This document shows, piece after piece, positions 1 through 13,110 of a stretch of 64,000 bases of DNA. Both the position numbers and the translations under genes were made by a program. Under the pieces are notes generated by a model that did not search any database, was not told where the DNA came from, and saw only the letters and a program-made list of their open reading frames with translations. This DNA is from Apostichopus japonicus (lineage: Eukaryota > Echinodermata > Holothuroidea > Aspidochirotida > Stichopodidae), in contig NC_092567.1 of the NCBI RefSeq assembly GCF_037975245.1, forward strand, positions 3,085,214 to 3,149,213, in the 5' to 3' direction. Each line of letters starts with the position of its first letter. The first letter of the stretch is position 1.

Positions 1-201
1 AACCTTTATCCAACACATGCTGCATAAGGTAAATGACACTTCGTGGTCGTATAGCAAGTTGTCACTCATGATTATCATAATGTCTGTACATCTCTTGTGT
101 ATGAGTGTAAGTACGTACAATCATATATATGATCCACATCGATATGGGTTCACTTGGTTTCCATTTGGCTGTATGTTTCCTGCAAGATTTCTAACAGCAG
201 G

Positions 202-445
202 CGCGTAGCCAAGGGGGGGGGGGGGAGGGGGCAAACGGGGCGCATATTTTTATGATATCGCTAGTAATTTCAAAGAAGAAAATGCAAAGATGCAACTTAC
301 AACGCCTGGGAAGTGCCATTTCCAGCGCTCTGGGTGGCATTTTAGCAAAAAATTCCTGTTACGCTTCGCGCCAACCAATAGTGGCGCTACGCTTAGATAG
401 TATTCCTTCACGAATCGCCCCTTCCTTGGCAAATTCCGCGCGTCA
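202..445 (-). repeat. Dispersed repeat with poly-G edge, copy 1
   Basis: Read on minus, this contains TATCTAAGCGTAGCGCC, GGCGCGAAGCGTA, CGCTGGAAATGGCACTTCC and TTGAAATTACTAGCGAT. These match the copy at 40870-41100 and, in part, the copy at 39660-39830, which are in the opposite orientation. It ends in a run of about twelve Gs (plus strand). Non-coding; a mobile-element family of unknown class. Confidence 0.75.
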
Positions 446-634
446 CAATTCTTACTTAATTTCACCAAAAAAACGTCACAGACTTTCACCGAAAGTAGTT
501 TTTACTTTTTTTCAAAATGAATTGCTAATTAGCTAGACGGACTGCATCCGTACTGAAATTTGGTTTGCCGATAAAAAAGGAAAATAGGGCTGTAGCAACC
601 AGTTACTATATACATTTATACATCTACATATAGG

Positions 635-638
<4 letters not shown>

Positions 639-676
<38 letters not shown>
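639..676. repeat. TA dinucleotide microsatellite
   Basis: About 38 bases of uninterrupted TA. Similar runs are at 4076-4101 and 32033-32090. Confidence 0.95.
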
Positions 677-678
<2 letters not shown>

Positions 679-899
679 AAATATCACAATTTTTTCGAAC
701 AATTTTGGGGATGAAAGTTGCTAAGCGCCTGCACCCAAGCACATGCCCCCCCCCCCCTTCCCAATATTCGAAACAAATCGCCGACCCTGTCAAAAGCTCT
801 GCGAGAACTCGCTTTCGGGAACACAATACAAGAGGAGAAATGAGTTTTTGTCTTCTCTTATCGTACTATATCTCTTCCTCCCTCCCCCTCCCTCCCCTT

Positions 900-3800
900 C
901 CCTTTCCCCTATAGATGTCACCATCAGATATTTCTAGCCATCCGGTCCTTTCAGAAAGAAGTACTTTCTCTCGTCGGTGAGTACTTTGATCAAAGTAAAA
1001 ATTTTATATCCTAATATTCAATAAACCACCAAAACAGGTGTCCATTTGTTAACTGAAATAAGTTGCCAGTAGGTTTACATAATCTATCCCTAGACCATCC
1101 AATTATAGGTGACATTATAACTAAGTATCCAGTACTCAATTTGACCTGTCACTGGTTATCTGTATAAAGTGCCCAAATTGAAATATATCAGGACTTCTAC
1201 TTTGGTTAGTCTAGAAGGCTGTTGTGTGTATTTTCTTACGTATTATTATAACAATTCCACAAAAAAAATTACTGAAATGGTTATAAGAGTTGTAACTCAA
1301 CCAAGTATTTTGTTCAGCTAGAATTCGAACTTTAAGTTTGGGAGTCAGGACAAATAAACCTGAGTGTCTATGACTTGGGAATCTCTGTTATAGCATTGAT
1401 CAGGTTAATCCTTGAATTGATCTCGTCCAATTTATCTAAATTTGGATCAATGAGACCAGTCCATCATGACTACCACGTACATGACTGGTGAACTTTCACA
1501 TCCTCCTTATTTCCTCACTAAATCATTTGCACCCATGCTAAAGGCCTTGCTTTTTAATTAGCCCTTCTTTGTCAGGTTAAGAGATGGTACTCCCGATAGC
1601 ATAGAGAAGCGTGGGTAAGCAGATAGGGAATACTGATCTTGCATTGAGATTTAGTAACGGCTAGGCTAGGAAGCCTTCAAATCAGTTTCAATAACTCAAA
1701 AAAATGATTAAAAAGTCAAGATGATTATCTTTATTTATTCTCCCATATTCCTGAATAAGTGATTTGAAGAAAAAAAAATGAGATCCCTCAGGTAACTTAC
1801 AAAGTTGTCATGTAAAAAAAGGATTATTATAAAACATACTGGAAAACATCAACACTTTAAAATATTACTATTGCTGTAATTAATTAAATACTTCAAAGAA
1901 CCAATCACAAGTGAAGTCAAGATGTTTCCAGTAAGCTCAGTCTAAAGTACACACATGTTTCCTGACATTAAAAGTATTTGCCTAGAGTACCATTGTTCTG
2001 AATGACTTAAATGTAGGTGTTACAAAATACAAATTCCCAGCCTGTTCTTTAAATGCAAAGTTAAAAACTGGAGTTAATACGTTCCAAGGATGCAGCAAAC
2101 GAAGTTAGCTTTTACGGACTTCAATGTATTGCATGCTACAATATGACATTCTCTTAAAAGGAATGTAAAAAAGTGTATATAACAATAGTAGATGCAAGAG
2201 AGATCTCATGAAGTGTTAATATACAATATATAACTGCATTGGCAATTATAGTAAATTGCCTAAAATATCAAAATTGATTACAAATAAAGACAAAATGAAC
2301 GTAAACCAACGCATTTTTCTAAAGGGTAGGGATTTGATATCAGAACCAGAAAGTCATTGTGAAACAAAATGATGACTTTTCACGGCACAACAAGTTGGCA
2401 CAAAATGCCTGCCATAGTTAATAGAGAATATCTATCAGTTCATGGACCAAAAGAATATGTTAAAAGCTGAAAAGCTTCATATGGCCTACTACTAACAAAA
2501 ACAAACATAATTGTAAACATGTTAACAAATTGAGGTAACATTTTGTGTTTTGTGTGTGTGAGTGTTATCCCAGATGTAATATTGTAGTTTCTTGGGGGAT
2601 TTTTTGAAATTCGACAATGCAAATATAAAGTGAGTTTGGTGCATTTATGCTTAAACAGCATAACAAAGTTCTACCTTCCAACTTTCATGAGATTCATAAG
2701 AATAATATTAGAAGTCGAATTGTATCAGTCATAAACGTGCTCGGCTGCTTAATTCTCTGCTAGAGACTTTTGTTAAATTTAAATTGTTTGATCTCTTTAC
2801 CATTTCTAAATGGTTGATAATGGATTCTTCTCTTCTTGATAATTTTTCCTTACAATAAGACCTCGAATAAGCTATGTTGTAATCAAGTCTCCACCACATC
2901 AATATAGTTGTTGGTAATGATGTAATAGTGTCATTTAATGTACCATATGGCAAACGTTTAATGTTATTCTTTATACCCTTCTTTACTTAAGTTATGAATG
3001 TAAAGAGTGTAAGTTACGTATATAAAGAGTGGAACTGAAAATTTCAATGTAATGTCATTCAGTGCATTGGTAAATAATTTAAAACAAAATTTTGAACTGC
3101 AAAATTGTAAGCAATGGTTATATCGAATGATAATGGGCATGATTCCTGCATGGCCACACGATATGCAAGGTATCCATTTGAAAATGCGCCCTTTAATACG
3201 ACTGCCATTACAGTTTACCTGCCTCGAGCATTTTAATAGGCTCTCGCAGTAGATTACAGGAAATTTGAGCTTTGCAAGTGACTTTGCCACGCTTGTTTCC
3301 TTTGCTAGGCTTGGCGAATAGATTTCGTAAAACACAGGCTAACGTTCCAGACTAATAACCTTGAAAGGTGAAGAAGTGGGCAGTGACGAAAAATGAACTG
3401 CTTTCTTACTAAAGGGCAGTTTTTCAAATGCATAGCTTCTGACTAGCCACCCCGGAAGAAATGTCAATATCGGAATCATTGAAAAATTAAGGCAGGGTAC
3501 CTCAGTTTCTATATCGCAGGAGTTGTGATGCTGAGGTGACTGGTTCAAATCCGTTCCATAGAAATTGTTATTTGGTCTTTTCCATCAAGATGAGCATGTG
3601 TTATAGTTTTGCTACTTAATGTACTTGAACATTATACCTACTTAATACAATCCAAGAATGTTGCACTTATTTTTTTCATAAACTTCAATTGTGCATTCAG
3701 TACCAATGTTATAAGATCGTTGTTGATACCTGAACTGATTGAAACTGATCTGGCAGTTAGGTGGCTGATTTATACTGATGTGGCAGTTACGTGGCTGATT

Positions 3801-4060
3801 TATACTGATCAGGCAGTTAGCAGTGGCGTCAGTGTATCATCTTCGGGTACCTTCAGTTTCCTTTCTCTAGCCTTTTGACAGTCTGTACCCCTGCAGTAAG
3901 ATAAATTGCAACATTTGCAACAAAATGTGAACATAGATCTACGTTACAATGCAAATAAAGTTTAACATTGTTTTACCCAATTCTATTCAATAAAACATAG
4001 TTTTGACTTTGTTGGTTTGAACAGGCTGCAGTGACGTCATCTATAATTCATTCTTAAAAA
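900..4060. other. No gene seen; AT-rich sequence
   Basis: No frame with splice signals and coding character was found on either strand. The minus frame 2964-3335 is 123 codons long but has no recognisable domain. A GGTTCAAATCC box near 3541 could be the B box of a very degenerate tRNA-derived SINE. Confidence 0.5.
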
Positions 4061-4074
4061 GATATTTTTACGTA

Positions 4075-4115
<41 letters not shown>

Positions 4116-4269
4116 AATTATGTATGGCCGTCACTGCATCCTATTTGATATACACAACCTACATACAAGTGTGTATCCTTTGTTTATCTAAATCCCATAA
4201 GTAGTATATATCATGATGCTTTACAGGGGGGAGGGTGGGGTTTGAAGTAGCATGATGTATACTACTCCC

Positions 4270-4620
4270 TTGTTGGTCAAGCCTGTCTATAGAAAAACAG
4301 TCTTCCTCAAATGCACTCAAGCATTAATAATTTGTTACTTGATAGCATAAACTACCCCAAATACTGCCATACGGATTCATCCTTGAGTGCACCTATTTAA
4401 TTGACCAGTCACCTGTATGATTGTTAACACAAGTGCTCTCATGGCCAGTACTACTTTCTGGTGTGCGATGACAAGTTTGGCTTGACACTGAAATGATACA
4501 CTGTGTGTTTAATTGTGAAATTGTGCAGAAGAGCTTTCAGTATGGCTAGCATTACCAACTCCGGTAGATATTCAATCTCCCCTGTTTTTGGCCAAAAACA
4601 GGGGATTTGGGTGGTATTTG
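4270..4620 (+). repeat. Dispersed repeat, copy A (pair of 16515-16880)
   Basis: Shares long stretches with 16515-16880 in the same orientation, for example GTCACCTGTATGATTGT, CAAGTTTGGCTTGA, CAGTATGGCTAGCATTACCA, and a closing CCCTGTTTTTGGC. The two copies differ by small indels and substitutions. Non-coding. Confidence 0.85.
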
Positions 4621-4699
4621 CTATAGGCAGGGATTATTGTAATGATGGGGATTTGTGTATGTTAACTCAATAAATCACCAATTGTACGAAAAAATACAC

Positions 4700-6232
4700 A
4701 TAAAAATAACTTACTGCCACACTTCCCGGAATTCGCTAACCTGTATAAAAGAAGTCAAATATAAATGAGACTGTAATTTTATTGTATGACAAAATAATTC
4801 AAATTTCAAAAGTATATGGCTGTTAGGGATTTGTGAAATCACATTGTCAATCAAATGAGATTAGAAAATATGGAGCAATCAACTTAATGTTACCCTTAAT
4901 ATTACTTTTTTATAGTAATATGAGTTAATAGAGTAACTTTAAGATGCTAATTGTTTGTTATGCCTAATGAATCCGTGAATCACTAATGCTTTCTAAGATC
5001 TAGTAGCAAGCCTTATGTAACTTATATAAATATAGCAAAACTATTTACGATATGTAATTTATTCTTTTGTGTTCAAGCTGCACACAGCGACCATCTTTTT
5101 TTGAATCGTCCCTTTCAAACATTATTATATTTCTATACATGCCAAAAAATGTTCAGATTATTTTGTAGGTTAATGATCAATCTCCTCCATTACAATGTTC
5201 ATTGAGATTAAACCAATGAATCTGTGTGTATTGTAATACATTATACTTCACTACCTACCTCCTTGCTGTAAACTGCATCTGTCACATCGAGTGTACGATC
5301 ATCATACTATAAGTTAGATACAATAGGAAGGTTTATGAGCTTTACCAATATGACGTCACAAAATCACTCCAACAGTTATGAGGCGAATCAAGAACTAATT
5401 TTCTTTTCAATTCAAACAAAGAAGGAAGTATGCTACTAAGTAAAATGTTACTTTGGGATGAATATCAGAGATGCTTGGGATCAAAGTTATATCAATAATA
5501 TCTGTCATGTGACACTTTGACGACACTCTGATGACGTTAATATTCAAAATGCAATAAGGAGCTTGTATCTGGTAATTACAGGAGCAAAGGTGACAAGAAT
5601 GAATGATCTATCAACTGTTCTTTGTTGCCACTTAATCTTTTTGATATTTATGTAACGGTATCGTAGACTGACGCTGATCAAAAGTTAATGCAAAGACTAT
5701 ACGATACTGGACACACATGCAGCAGTTGTAACTGACAGTGCGAAGCAATTGATTCTGGATTCGAAAACTCAACTGTTATACAGAAGATAATTGCATGAGG
5801 TTTTCATCTACTACTTTCAGGCAAGATGCATGACGGTACTGCAATCAATGTTAATTTAATGTACTTGAGTGACCACAAAAAAAAACTCTGAAAACTAACC
5901 GGTTAAACATTTTTCCATATACCCCCTGAACTGTTAATTGAAAAACAATCAATCGATACGAACACTGGTCAAAGTAAGGTTACACAGACATGATGTTATT
6001 CTGTTTAATTTTCTTGTTACTTGATTCAATATGTGAGTCCACCTCAACAATCTGAGCAAAATATATTGATGCACCTTACCTATCAAACTGTTCCTTTCTT
6101 TTATTGATTGATTTTGAAAATCAATTAACAGTCGTTGGGAAGTTCCGATTCTTTGAATACATTAATACTTCTTTCCAGATAATTATATAACCAGTTGTCA
6201 AGCAATAGTTTTAATAAGTTCTTAATACTCAC
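4700..6232 (-). other. 3' continuation of the receptor gene, exon not located
   Basis: The last secure exon ends with a phase 0 donor, so a further exon is required to the left. A weak candidate is a 26-bp stretch near 4711-4736 on minus (acceptor cttttatacag, donor GGCA|GTAAGT, reading VSEFREVW). Another stretch near 5690-5775 reads like a degenerate tail (…CQLQLLHV) but in the wrong phase. Neither is convincing. The remainder is AT-rich non-coding sequence. Confidence 0.3.
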
Positions 6233-6297
6233 CATCCATCGACCAGATTCAAGGTTGAGGTCATAAATTTTGCCACTATCATACGGTAACCAAGTGA
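6233..6297 (-). CDS. Module 2 end exon, TWLPYDSGK…LNLESGRWM
   Basis: A 65-bp exon after ctctttcattttag and before GGATG|GTGAGT, phase 1 in and 0 out. It encodes TWLPYDSGK then IYDLNLESGRWM, the counterpart of the 53-bp exon in module 1. The phase 0 donor means the coding sequence must go on toward lower coordinates. I could not find the next exon with confidence between 1 and 6232. Confidence 0.8.
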
Positions 6298-7084
6298 CTA
6301 AAATGAAAGAGGTTACATTGTCATGATTAACAAAATAAAAATAAAACATGATTATTTCACTCCCAGACACCCCACTGACCTAGGTACACTGCAGTCACAT
6401 AAGCCTTGAGCAATTTATTTTGAAGAGACTGTACAAGAATCTGCTACGCCCAGCTATTTTACATTATTACATTAACATGTAGAACATGCGCAAAACAAGG
6501 CAGAAGGGCAAGTTTTGCAATCATTCTCTGTTCTGTTATCGAGTGAAAAATGTAACTTTCATTTATGAGGAAAGCTTTGAAACGGGATAAACCAGTTTGT
6601 GTATCATTGTTTCTTTGAAACATTTAACCTGGCATTCTTTAGAAAAGCATATCATTAGACTATAGTTAGATCATTGTCTCCCCTTCACTGGCATGTATCA
6701 TGCAAAAGGCAAGCGTTTGATGCACAGCATATGTAACATACTGGATGTATTTCATGTAAACCCTGATCTGGAGATATCCCCAGTCTTAAATTACCCTCAC
6801 TGCATAATGTTATTGTAACTGTAGAACTTCCTGAGGGTATCTAATACTAATTCAGTCTGGTTCTTAATTCCTCACCTAATTGTCTAGCAGTGACAGACAC
6901 TCTGAATACAGAAGCCAAAAAACAACATCTCAGCCAGCTGTACCACCTCTCTTGAGTCTTGTATCAAGCTTATTACTGCATGTAGCATGTATTAGAATAT
7001 AAGACTACACACTTTAACCTTCCCAACCATACCATGAATAACATGACCCAACAGGGGATTGTTTCCTTAGGTAGCCTTCCTGAC

Positions 7085-7510
7085 CTGGTACGAAACAGCA
7101 GCAGGAGACTGTGGATGCAACCTCATGAGCTCAACATTCAGGAAGGACATGACTAACTTTTCCCCCTTCTCCCTTTGTCCACCCTGTCACTCCTCTTCCC
7201 GTAGCTCTCTTCCACCCCCTTTTTTTTTCTCCACACATTGCTGTCTGTGTCCTCCAGTTTACTCCCTACCCTGTTCCCTTAATCCTCTCTTTTGATCTCC
7301 TACCGCTCCTCTTCCTCTGTTGGTTTCTTTCTTCTCTCCATCCCTTGTCTATTCATCCTCCTTTCATCTATCTCTTTGTGTTCACCCTGCTCATTAACCT
7401 GTTTGTATTCTGTGTGTGTTTTTGTCCCTTCTGTTACTGATACTTTTCATTTAGCCTCTGAAGAAGTTCCTGCTACTGTAGGATTGAAATGTCAGGCCAA
7501 CTTATTTTTA
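7085..7510 (+). repeat. Dispersed repeat with CT-rich body and terminal stem-loop, copy A
   Basis: Collinear with 43335-43805: AACATTCAGGAAGGACATGA, a ~250-bp CT-rich body (…TTGGTTTCTTTC…CTCATTAACCTGT…TTTTGTCCCTTCTGTTACTG…), then a CTCTGAAGAAG stem-loop and GTCAGGCCAACTTA. The frame over it (7292-7546) is a by-product of the CT-rich repeat, not a gene. Confidence 0.85.
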
Positions 7511-7842
7511 CACATTCTCTTAATACACAGGTTCCTTAGTAGATAAGCAGCATGCAAACAGTTTTATTTCATTTTGAATATAAAACAAGTTAGAAGGCTT
7601 GATGTCTCCATCATATCAGAATCGTCTATAAATATACATCCTTTGCTTGATGTTCAACACATTTAATTTATTATTTTAATGATAACTTCAGGCAACCAAT
7701 GATAAGTAATACAATTTACATTATTGACTACAATGATTGGCTGCTGTAATAATAGTAATCAGTATCAGATCATAACGATAATGTACAAACTGTTGATATT
7801 TATCAATCGACAGAGGTTAACCTGAGCATTCGCATAAAGTAC

Positions 7843-7919
7843 CTTTCACTTTCCTTGACTTCAATATTGAAGGAATATCCTCAGCAGCAATAGACTGGGG
7901 CAACAGACAAAATAAGAAC
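7843..7919 (-). CDS. Module 2 connector exon, 77 bp
   Basis: The exon lies between ctttatttcacag and GAAAG|GTACTT, phase 2 in and 1 out, the same length as its module 1 counterpart. With its neighbours it encodes MFLFCLLPQSIAAEDIPSIL and then KSRKVK. The acceptor is strong and the donor moderate. It joins in frame to the exon at 6233-6297. Confidence 0.8.
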
Positions 7920-8434
7920 CTGTGAAATAAAGCAGAACCATGAGTCGGTCAATTGCCTGATCACAATTCACAAAAAGTTATCCGATTTCATTTTTGGTAA
8001 ATTTTTCAGACGATCACTGTCAATGACCTGAACGAGTAAAGCATTGAAAATAACACAGACGATAAAGCTAACCTGTATATCATACATAAACAATGAGTAA
8101 AGCTATTCATTAGGAGGAAAGTCATTCAATGATAAAGCATTTGTTTTGCGAAGTATTTGAAATATATCTTATTTTCTGCCAAGTCCCTAAAATGACTATT
8201 AACCCAAAAAAAGCACCACTCCTCACGATCCAAATGTAGAGTTTAACAACAAGGCGAAGGTAAAACATGGGTCAGTAAATACTCAATTCAGAAACAATAA
8301 AGTTCTGTCCTGTGAGAGTATCTTTTCACTTGACAAATAGTGAGGAAACTTTGTAGGTATTTATGCCTATTTAAAGTGTGAAAGTGGTATCTAGGTACGC
8401 ATTACTAAGATACGATATTCAGTCAAATACTCAC

Positions 8435-8643
8435 ATTAGCTTTTCCAATCGCTGTGAATGTTGTGCAAACATCAATATGCCAGCAACCTCTGTCTCTGTC
8501 AGTTCTCTTCCCTCCTCATATGTATCTATCGATAGCTTCTTTAATGACACAGGACAGGACAATTGTAGCCCTGAACAGAGGATGATGTTACCAGCATCAG
8601 CCTTGGAGAAGGATTGTAGAAGCTCCAGATGGAAGATGGGGAT
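8435..8643 (-). CDS. Post-NACHT repeat exon, module 2 (LRR-like)
   Basis: A 209-bp exon after ttaccttccttcag, with donor CTAAT|GTGAGT, phase 0 in and 2 out. It reads IPIFHLELLQSF, SGLQLSCPVSLKKLSID and HSQRLEKL, collinear with the module 1 exon at 13111-13328 but nine bases shorter. There is no stop in frame. Conserved positions are hydrophobic (Leu, Ile) together with the SGL.L and (V/L).KL motifs. Confidence 0.85.
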
Positions 8644-11092
8644 CTGAAGGAAGGTAACATAAGATTCAATCAACATTGAAATGATTAAGAGCTATATCGA
8701 TTATTTATACGATTATAACCTACTGTACTGTGGCCAGTAACTTTCCTGAAGGTATCACTTATCCATCTTAATACTAGCATAAATCCACTCCTTGCATTAT
8801 TACGATTAGGCTTAAGTTTGTTTATTGAAATCTAACATTAATATTAACAGAAACAACATTTTTCTTCACCATTTTTAATATGGGTTGATCCAACTTCTTT
8901 ATCTACAGTAACATAGTACACAATGTATAAAAAAAAAAACAGTAACACTAAAGTGAATAAATGCATGAAAAATAAAATGGGCAAAATGACTGATATATGA
9001 ATGATAACCAGGATGAAATATGGACTGTTAGACTAGGAATGTAGTGAGAAAATTTCTTCATATGAATTAGTTATGTTAAATGTCCAGTTGTTATTGTGTC
9101 AAACCACACACCTTATGAATTATAGATATGTTGTCACTACAGAGTGATATGTAATCTTTAAATCATCTTGTGTTATGTGTGCCACTAGCTGGAGTACTCC
9201 TTGGAAAAATAATTCATTATGATATGATTATTTAATGTGTACATTTAGCGTGAAAGTTAGTACACTGTGAACGAAGACCAGTATGGTTACTAGGATTAAA
9301 AGTTTAACAGCGTTTGAGTCCGCTCAGAAAAACTTGCGTCCCTGTTGTCCTCCATGAAAAATGCAATGTAAAATACCTCTACAGGAACACATAATACTGA
9401 GCTATAATGACCCCTGAAAGCACATTGGCTTGTGCACAACAAGAAGCCATAGATAGTGATAGGTCTATGCCATGCACAAAAAAATCATCAAATGATAAAC
9501 ATGTTACTATTATACACCAACAAAATGACTTTCAAAATTCCGAAGCGAGAAATTTTACTGTGGACTAGTTACCATATATGCTTTCCTAGATCACACAATC
9601 CATACTACTGCATGGTAAAACAACTTCCTTACAATGGGTGTGTGAAATGTTATAGGCTATGCATATGCTGTGAATGTTGGAAATTCATGTTAAGTAATAC
9701 GAGTGCCTAGAGAGAACATGTAAAAGTAAAAACACTGCACGTTTAACTCATTTTATTGAGCCCCTTAAATTTTGTAGAAAATATAAATAGATCTCGATGA
9801 CACAAGAACACATCCCTAAAGGCCTAGAACTACTTGCTCACAACTTTTATGAAGCCCTGTCATAAGTTACCATTAACAGTTAACCAATGCAATGTTATTC
9901 ATAAGTTTTATTTAAAATTGAACAAAGTTTTCCCTTTCCTCAACCACCATTGGTAAGTTGGCCCAACCCCAGTCAGTTCCGACCCATTGCCCCTTACAGT
10001 ATGTAAATAACTCTTCACACAAAGTCCAATAAAAACTCAAGCTTCAATAGCTACTTTTGACAATGTATGAATGTTGCACAAGAAAAATAAATCAGTGGGG
10101 CACATGGTCAAAACAGTGCAAAAACCTTTGCAACAAAGAAAGTACTGCGGTATGAATGTACATATTACTTGAGCAACTGTCAATGCTGAGAGAATAAACG
10201 TACTGTGAGGTGAAAATAATTGTTTAGTATCCGAGATGTTAGGTTCCTACAAAGTTCCTAACTTATCTCAACTCACAAATTGTTTTGATCAAAACAATGA
10301 CTGAAATATTACGTGATATCGTAGAAAAAATTCAACCAAAATTTCATATCATGACTGTCAACAGGGCCTAATGTTATCATATTTGAGTGCACACATATGA
10401 TAGCTTATAGCACAAACGTTGTCATCTCTACACGGGAACGTAATGTTAAGTTGTTGTTAATTTACCTAATTTGTGTTCATTGAGCACTACACACACAAGA
10501 ATGTTTCCAGACAATGGGTAAGGAACTACAGTATTAGCCAATCAGATCATGGGAAGTTTGAAAAAGAACCATGACTATTGTTTGCATGTAAAACTCTGCA
10601 ATGTAAATGATGTTATAACAAGGTACGGAGTTATAACTCCGTACCTTGTGGTTTGATTGCTATGATTTATTTGATTTAAGACAAATTCAATCATTAGAAT
10701 GATTGGAAGAAATTTTGGTTATCCTGAGGTTTGGAAAATAATGTTCATTCAAAAGATATTCATTCAAAAATTTGTTTTGTTATGTTTTGCATATAGGCCT
10801 AGTTCTGAGTGTGTGTACTTAGGGTTTCGATCCGCGGGACGAAATGTGAAGTGTTTACGTCCATCTCTGGAACTTTGTGTTCCGGAGGCAAAATCCTGCA
10901 TTCGTAACACTGTTGAAGACAATGAATCAAATTTGTTAAATAATTTGACTGCAAAATGCAAAATGATACTATGGTATCTCATAAAACACTTAATAACGTA
11001 ATGGGGATGACATATCTAGTACATAATGGGGATGATGTATTTTGACATATCTAGTCCATCATAGGGATTTTGATATTAGACTACTGACTTAC
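8644..11092. other. Intron between module 2 exons
   Basis: AT-rich intron with no internal exon found on minus. It contains a perfect 32-bp palindrome at 10618-10649, described separately, and no recognisable element otherwise. Confidence 0.6.
10618..10649. repeat. Perfect 32-bp palindrome
   Basis: Arms ACAAGGTACGGAGTTA and TAACTCCGTACCTTGT are exact reverse complements with no loop. It may be a minimal, internally deleted inverted-repeat element. Confidence 0.9.
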
Positions 11093-11212
11093 ATCATTGT
11101 TAGATGCGTTCTTCAGTAGCTGCAAAGTACAATTCTGTTGTAATTGACTATCTTTAGTCCAGATCTGTAACCTCTCTGAACACAGTGACTCAATAACATT
11201 GATATTATCAAC
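11093..11212 (-). CDS. Module 2 start exon, copy of the NACHT C-terminal tail
   Basis: A 120-bp phase 0-0 exon between tttattttcag and GAT|GTAAGTC. Its 40 codons begin VDNINVIESLCSERL and continue DSQLQQNCTLQLLKNAS. This aligns with the end of the NACHT exon (VDAITKLAS…, DSQLHQRSTLQVLEFAS). It is therefore a free-standing duplicate of that helical tail, opening a second copy of the C-terminal module. The competing frame that starts at an internal ATG is a shadow. Confidence 0.8.
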
Positions 11213-11696
11213 CTGAAAATAAACACAAAATGAAGCAGTGTAAACTTATCTAGATCTGTTTTTACTTTTTTTACTATTCTAATTGTAGCATCATTGGTAT
11301 TACAATAGCTTAAAGAAAATCCATTGTTATGAAAATAAGTCAAAAACACATCCAGCAAAACGTCCTTTTCATACTACCAGACTTACCACTATGTACAGAA
11401 AAATTCAAAATACTCTCAATAGAAAAGAAACGTCATACAAGGTTTCCTTGAGTATCTTCAGTTGATTAATGATCTGAATTTATTAGTAATCAAAAATGTC
11501 CAATGACCAACTCATATTTTAAAATATTGTTCCACGATCTAGAACTACACATTATATTCCCTAAGCTATGTCACGATCTCTGTCGTTGTCTAGTGGTTGT
11601 CGGCATTTACACTACTGTACTTCCAACTTGTTCTGCACTAATGGACACGTACACAATAACAAAAAGCCCTGGCAACTAAAAACAAAAGAATCATAC

Positions 11697-11749
11697 CTCC
11701 CAATCACCAGAATGGAGATTCAGGCTGTAACCGTAGTCTCGCCAGTATA
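11697..11749 (-). CDS. Module 1 end exon, YWRD…LNLHSGDWE
   Basis: A 53-bp exon between catcatag and GGGAG|GTATGA, phase 1 in and phase 0 out. Its 17 codons are YWRDYGYSLNLHSGDWE. The equivalent in module 2 (6233-6297) reads TWLPYDSGK then IYDLNLESGRWM, so the shared pattern is aromatic-Trp … Y.LNL.SG.W. The phases join the 77-bp exon to the following 120-bp exon without gaps. The short Trp-rich sequence at the end of each module looks structural rather than a linker. Confidence 0.8.
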
Positions 11750-12286
11750 CTATGATGACAAGTATGTAAAAATATGTTAAATTTAAAGACATTTTAGGAT
11801 TTATGAAGGAGAGGAATTAACTTTTTCACATAAATGAAACGGATACCTCTACACTAAAAATGGAACACTTAAGACCTTTAACTTTGAATTTGGTGCTTTT
11901 CATCCAATAAATATGGCTTGACTTAAAACGACACGATTTCGGTGTTTAAACTTAAAGTAATGTTCTTAAACAAATATCCTAAGTATAGGTATGATAAGTT
12001 AATAACATTGCCATAACAATAGCTTGTACCAAAGGAATGTGTCGAGCAGGACAAATCAGTTGGCGGTTAACACTAACTGCTCCTAAAATCAATGTAATCC
12101 TCCTGACAAAGCAATTTATTTTGTCATATTTTCTACTTTTGCATTATTCTTGCTTTTACCAAAGGCTTACAATCTGCTTTTTGCACTTCTTATGAAAATG
12201 TTACAATAAAATTATCTCTTATATCAACTCCTTGATGACTAGATTTAATCAAATAATCAACTAATACTGACAGAATCGATAGTTAC

Positions 12287-12363
12287 TTTTAAGTTTCCTA
12301 GATATCATCTCTGCATTGATAGACTCTTGAGAGGGCGAAAGAGGCAGCAGACATTCACTGAAC
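12287..12363 (-). CDS. Module 1 connector exon, 77 bp
   Basis: After a pyrimidine-rich acceptor ending ttcaaag, the exon enters in phase 2 and leaves in phase 1 at AAAA|GTAACT. Together with its neighbours it encodes SFSECLLPLSPSQESINAEM and then ISRKLK. The exon at 7843-7919 has exactly the same length and phases and shares F..CLLP.S, a second Ile and SRK.K. The donor is weak (GTAACT), so I rely on the match to the other module for its position. Read-through would give a stop seven codons later, so an alternative terminal form is possible. Confidence 0.75.
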
Positions 12364-13110
12364 CTTTGAAGTAGAAAGGAAGAAACAAACCAACATGAGA
12401 GAAAGATAGCAAAACAGTCTTGCTATGAAGCAAATTCCATATAGGAAATGATTAGGACGTGCTTCAAAACCTTACTGTGGGCATCATTTTGCTGTTTAAT
12501 ATGAGCAAATGAGCCCATAACTGCAGGAAGGTAATAGTGTAATGTACAGTATGTTTAGGCTCATCCTTAGGTCGTGCTAGGAGTCCATGAAAGGAATTGG
12601 TGTGCAGACAATCAGATAGATTGTAAAATAGACTTGTTTGTAATACAATTCCACGCACAGTATGTTGTCCTCTGTTTTTAAGAGTGGGGGATTATCTCAT
12701 ACTACCACATTACTGATTAAATCCTCCAAAATTCATGAAGAAATTTGTTGGGTTCAATTACACCATGGCCTCTTTGATGATACTTATCATATCATGTAAG
12801 ACATATTCCCAATGATATATGAAAAATATTCTTACCTTCCAAATTCACAACTGTCATTGTTTCTTTTGGTTATAATTAATACCGTGATGGCTAGTCATAC
12901 CAACATAAACAACTCATCTTTTTTCATGATTGTAACACTAAAATTTCCGATTACAATGTATTTCTTGATGGTACGTCATTTCTAATACAAGTTTTGTCAG
13001 AGCTCTGTGTTTATCTTTATTACTTTGGTTAATCAGTTATTTTAAATGTAACAAGAGAGAATACTTGTAGGTACATAGTATGATAACAATAAACATGAGA
13101 TTCAACTTAC

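Noticed and set aside
2729-2953. Minus frame containing MWWRLDYNIAYSRSY, resembling the Trp-rich module end exon
   Set aside because: No acceptor before it, the donor phase does not fit, and there are no neighbouring module exons. Treated as coincidence.
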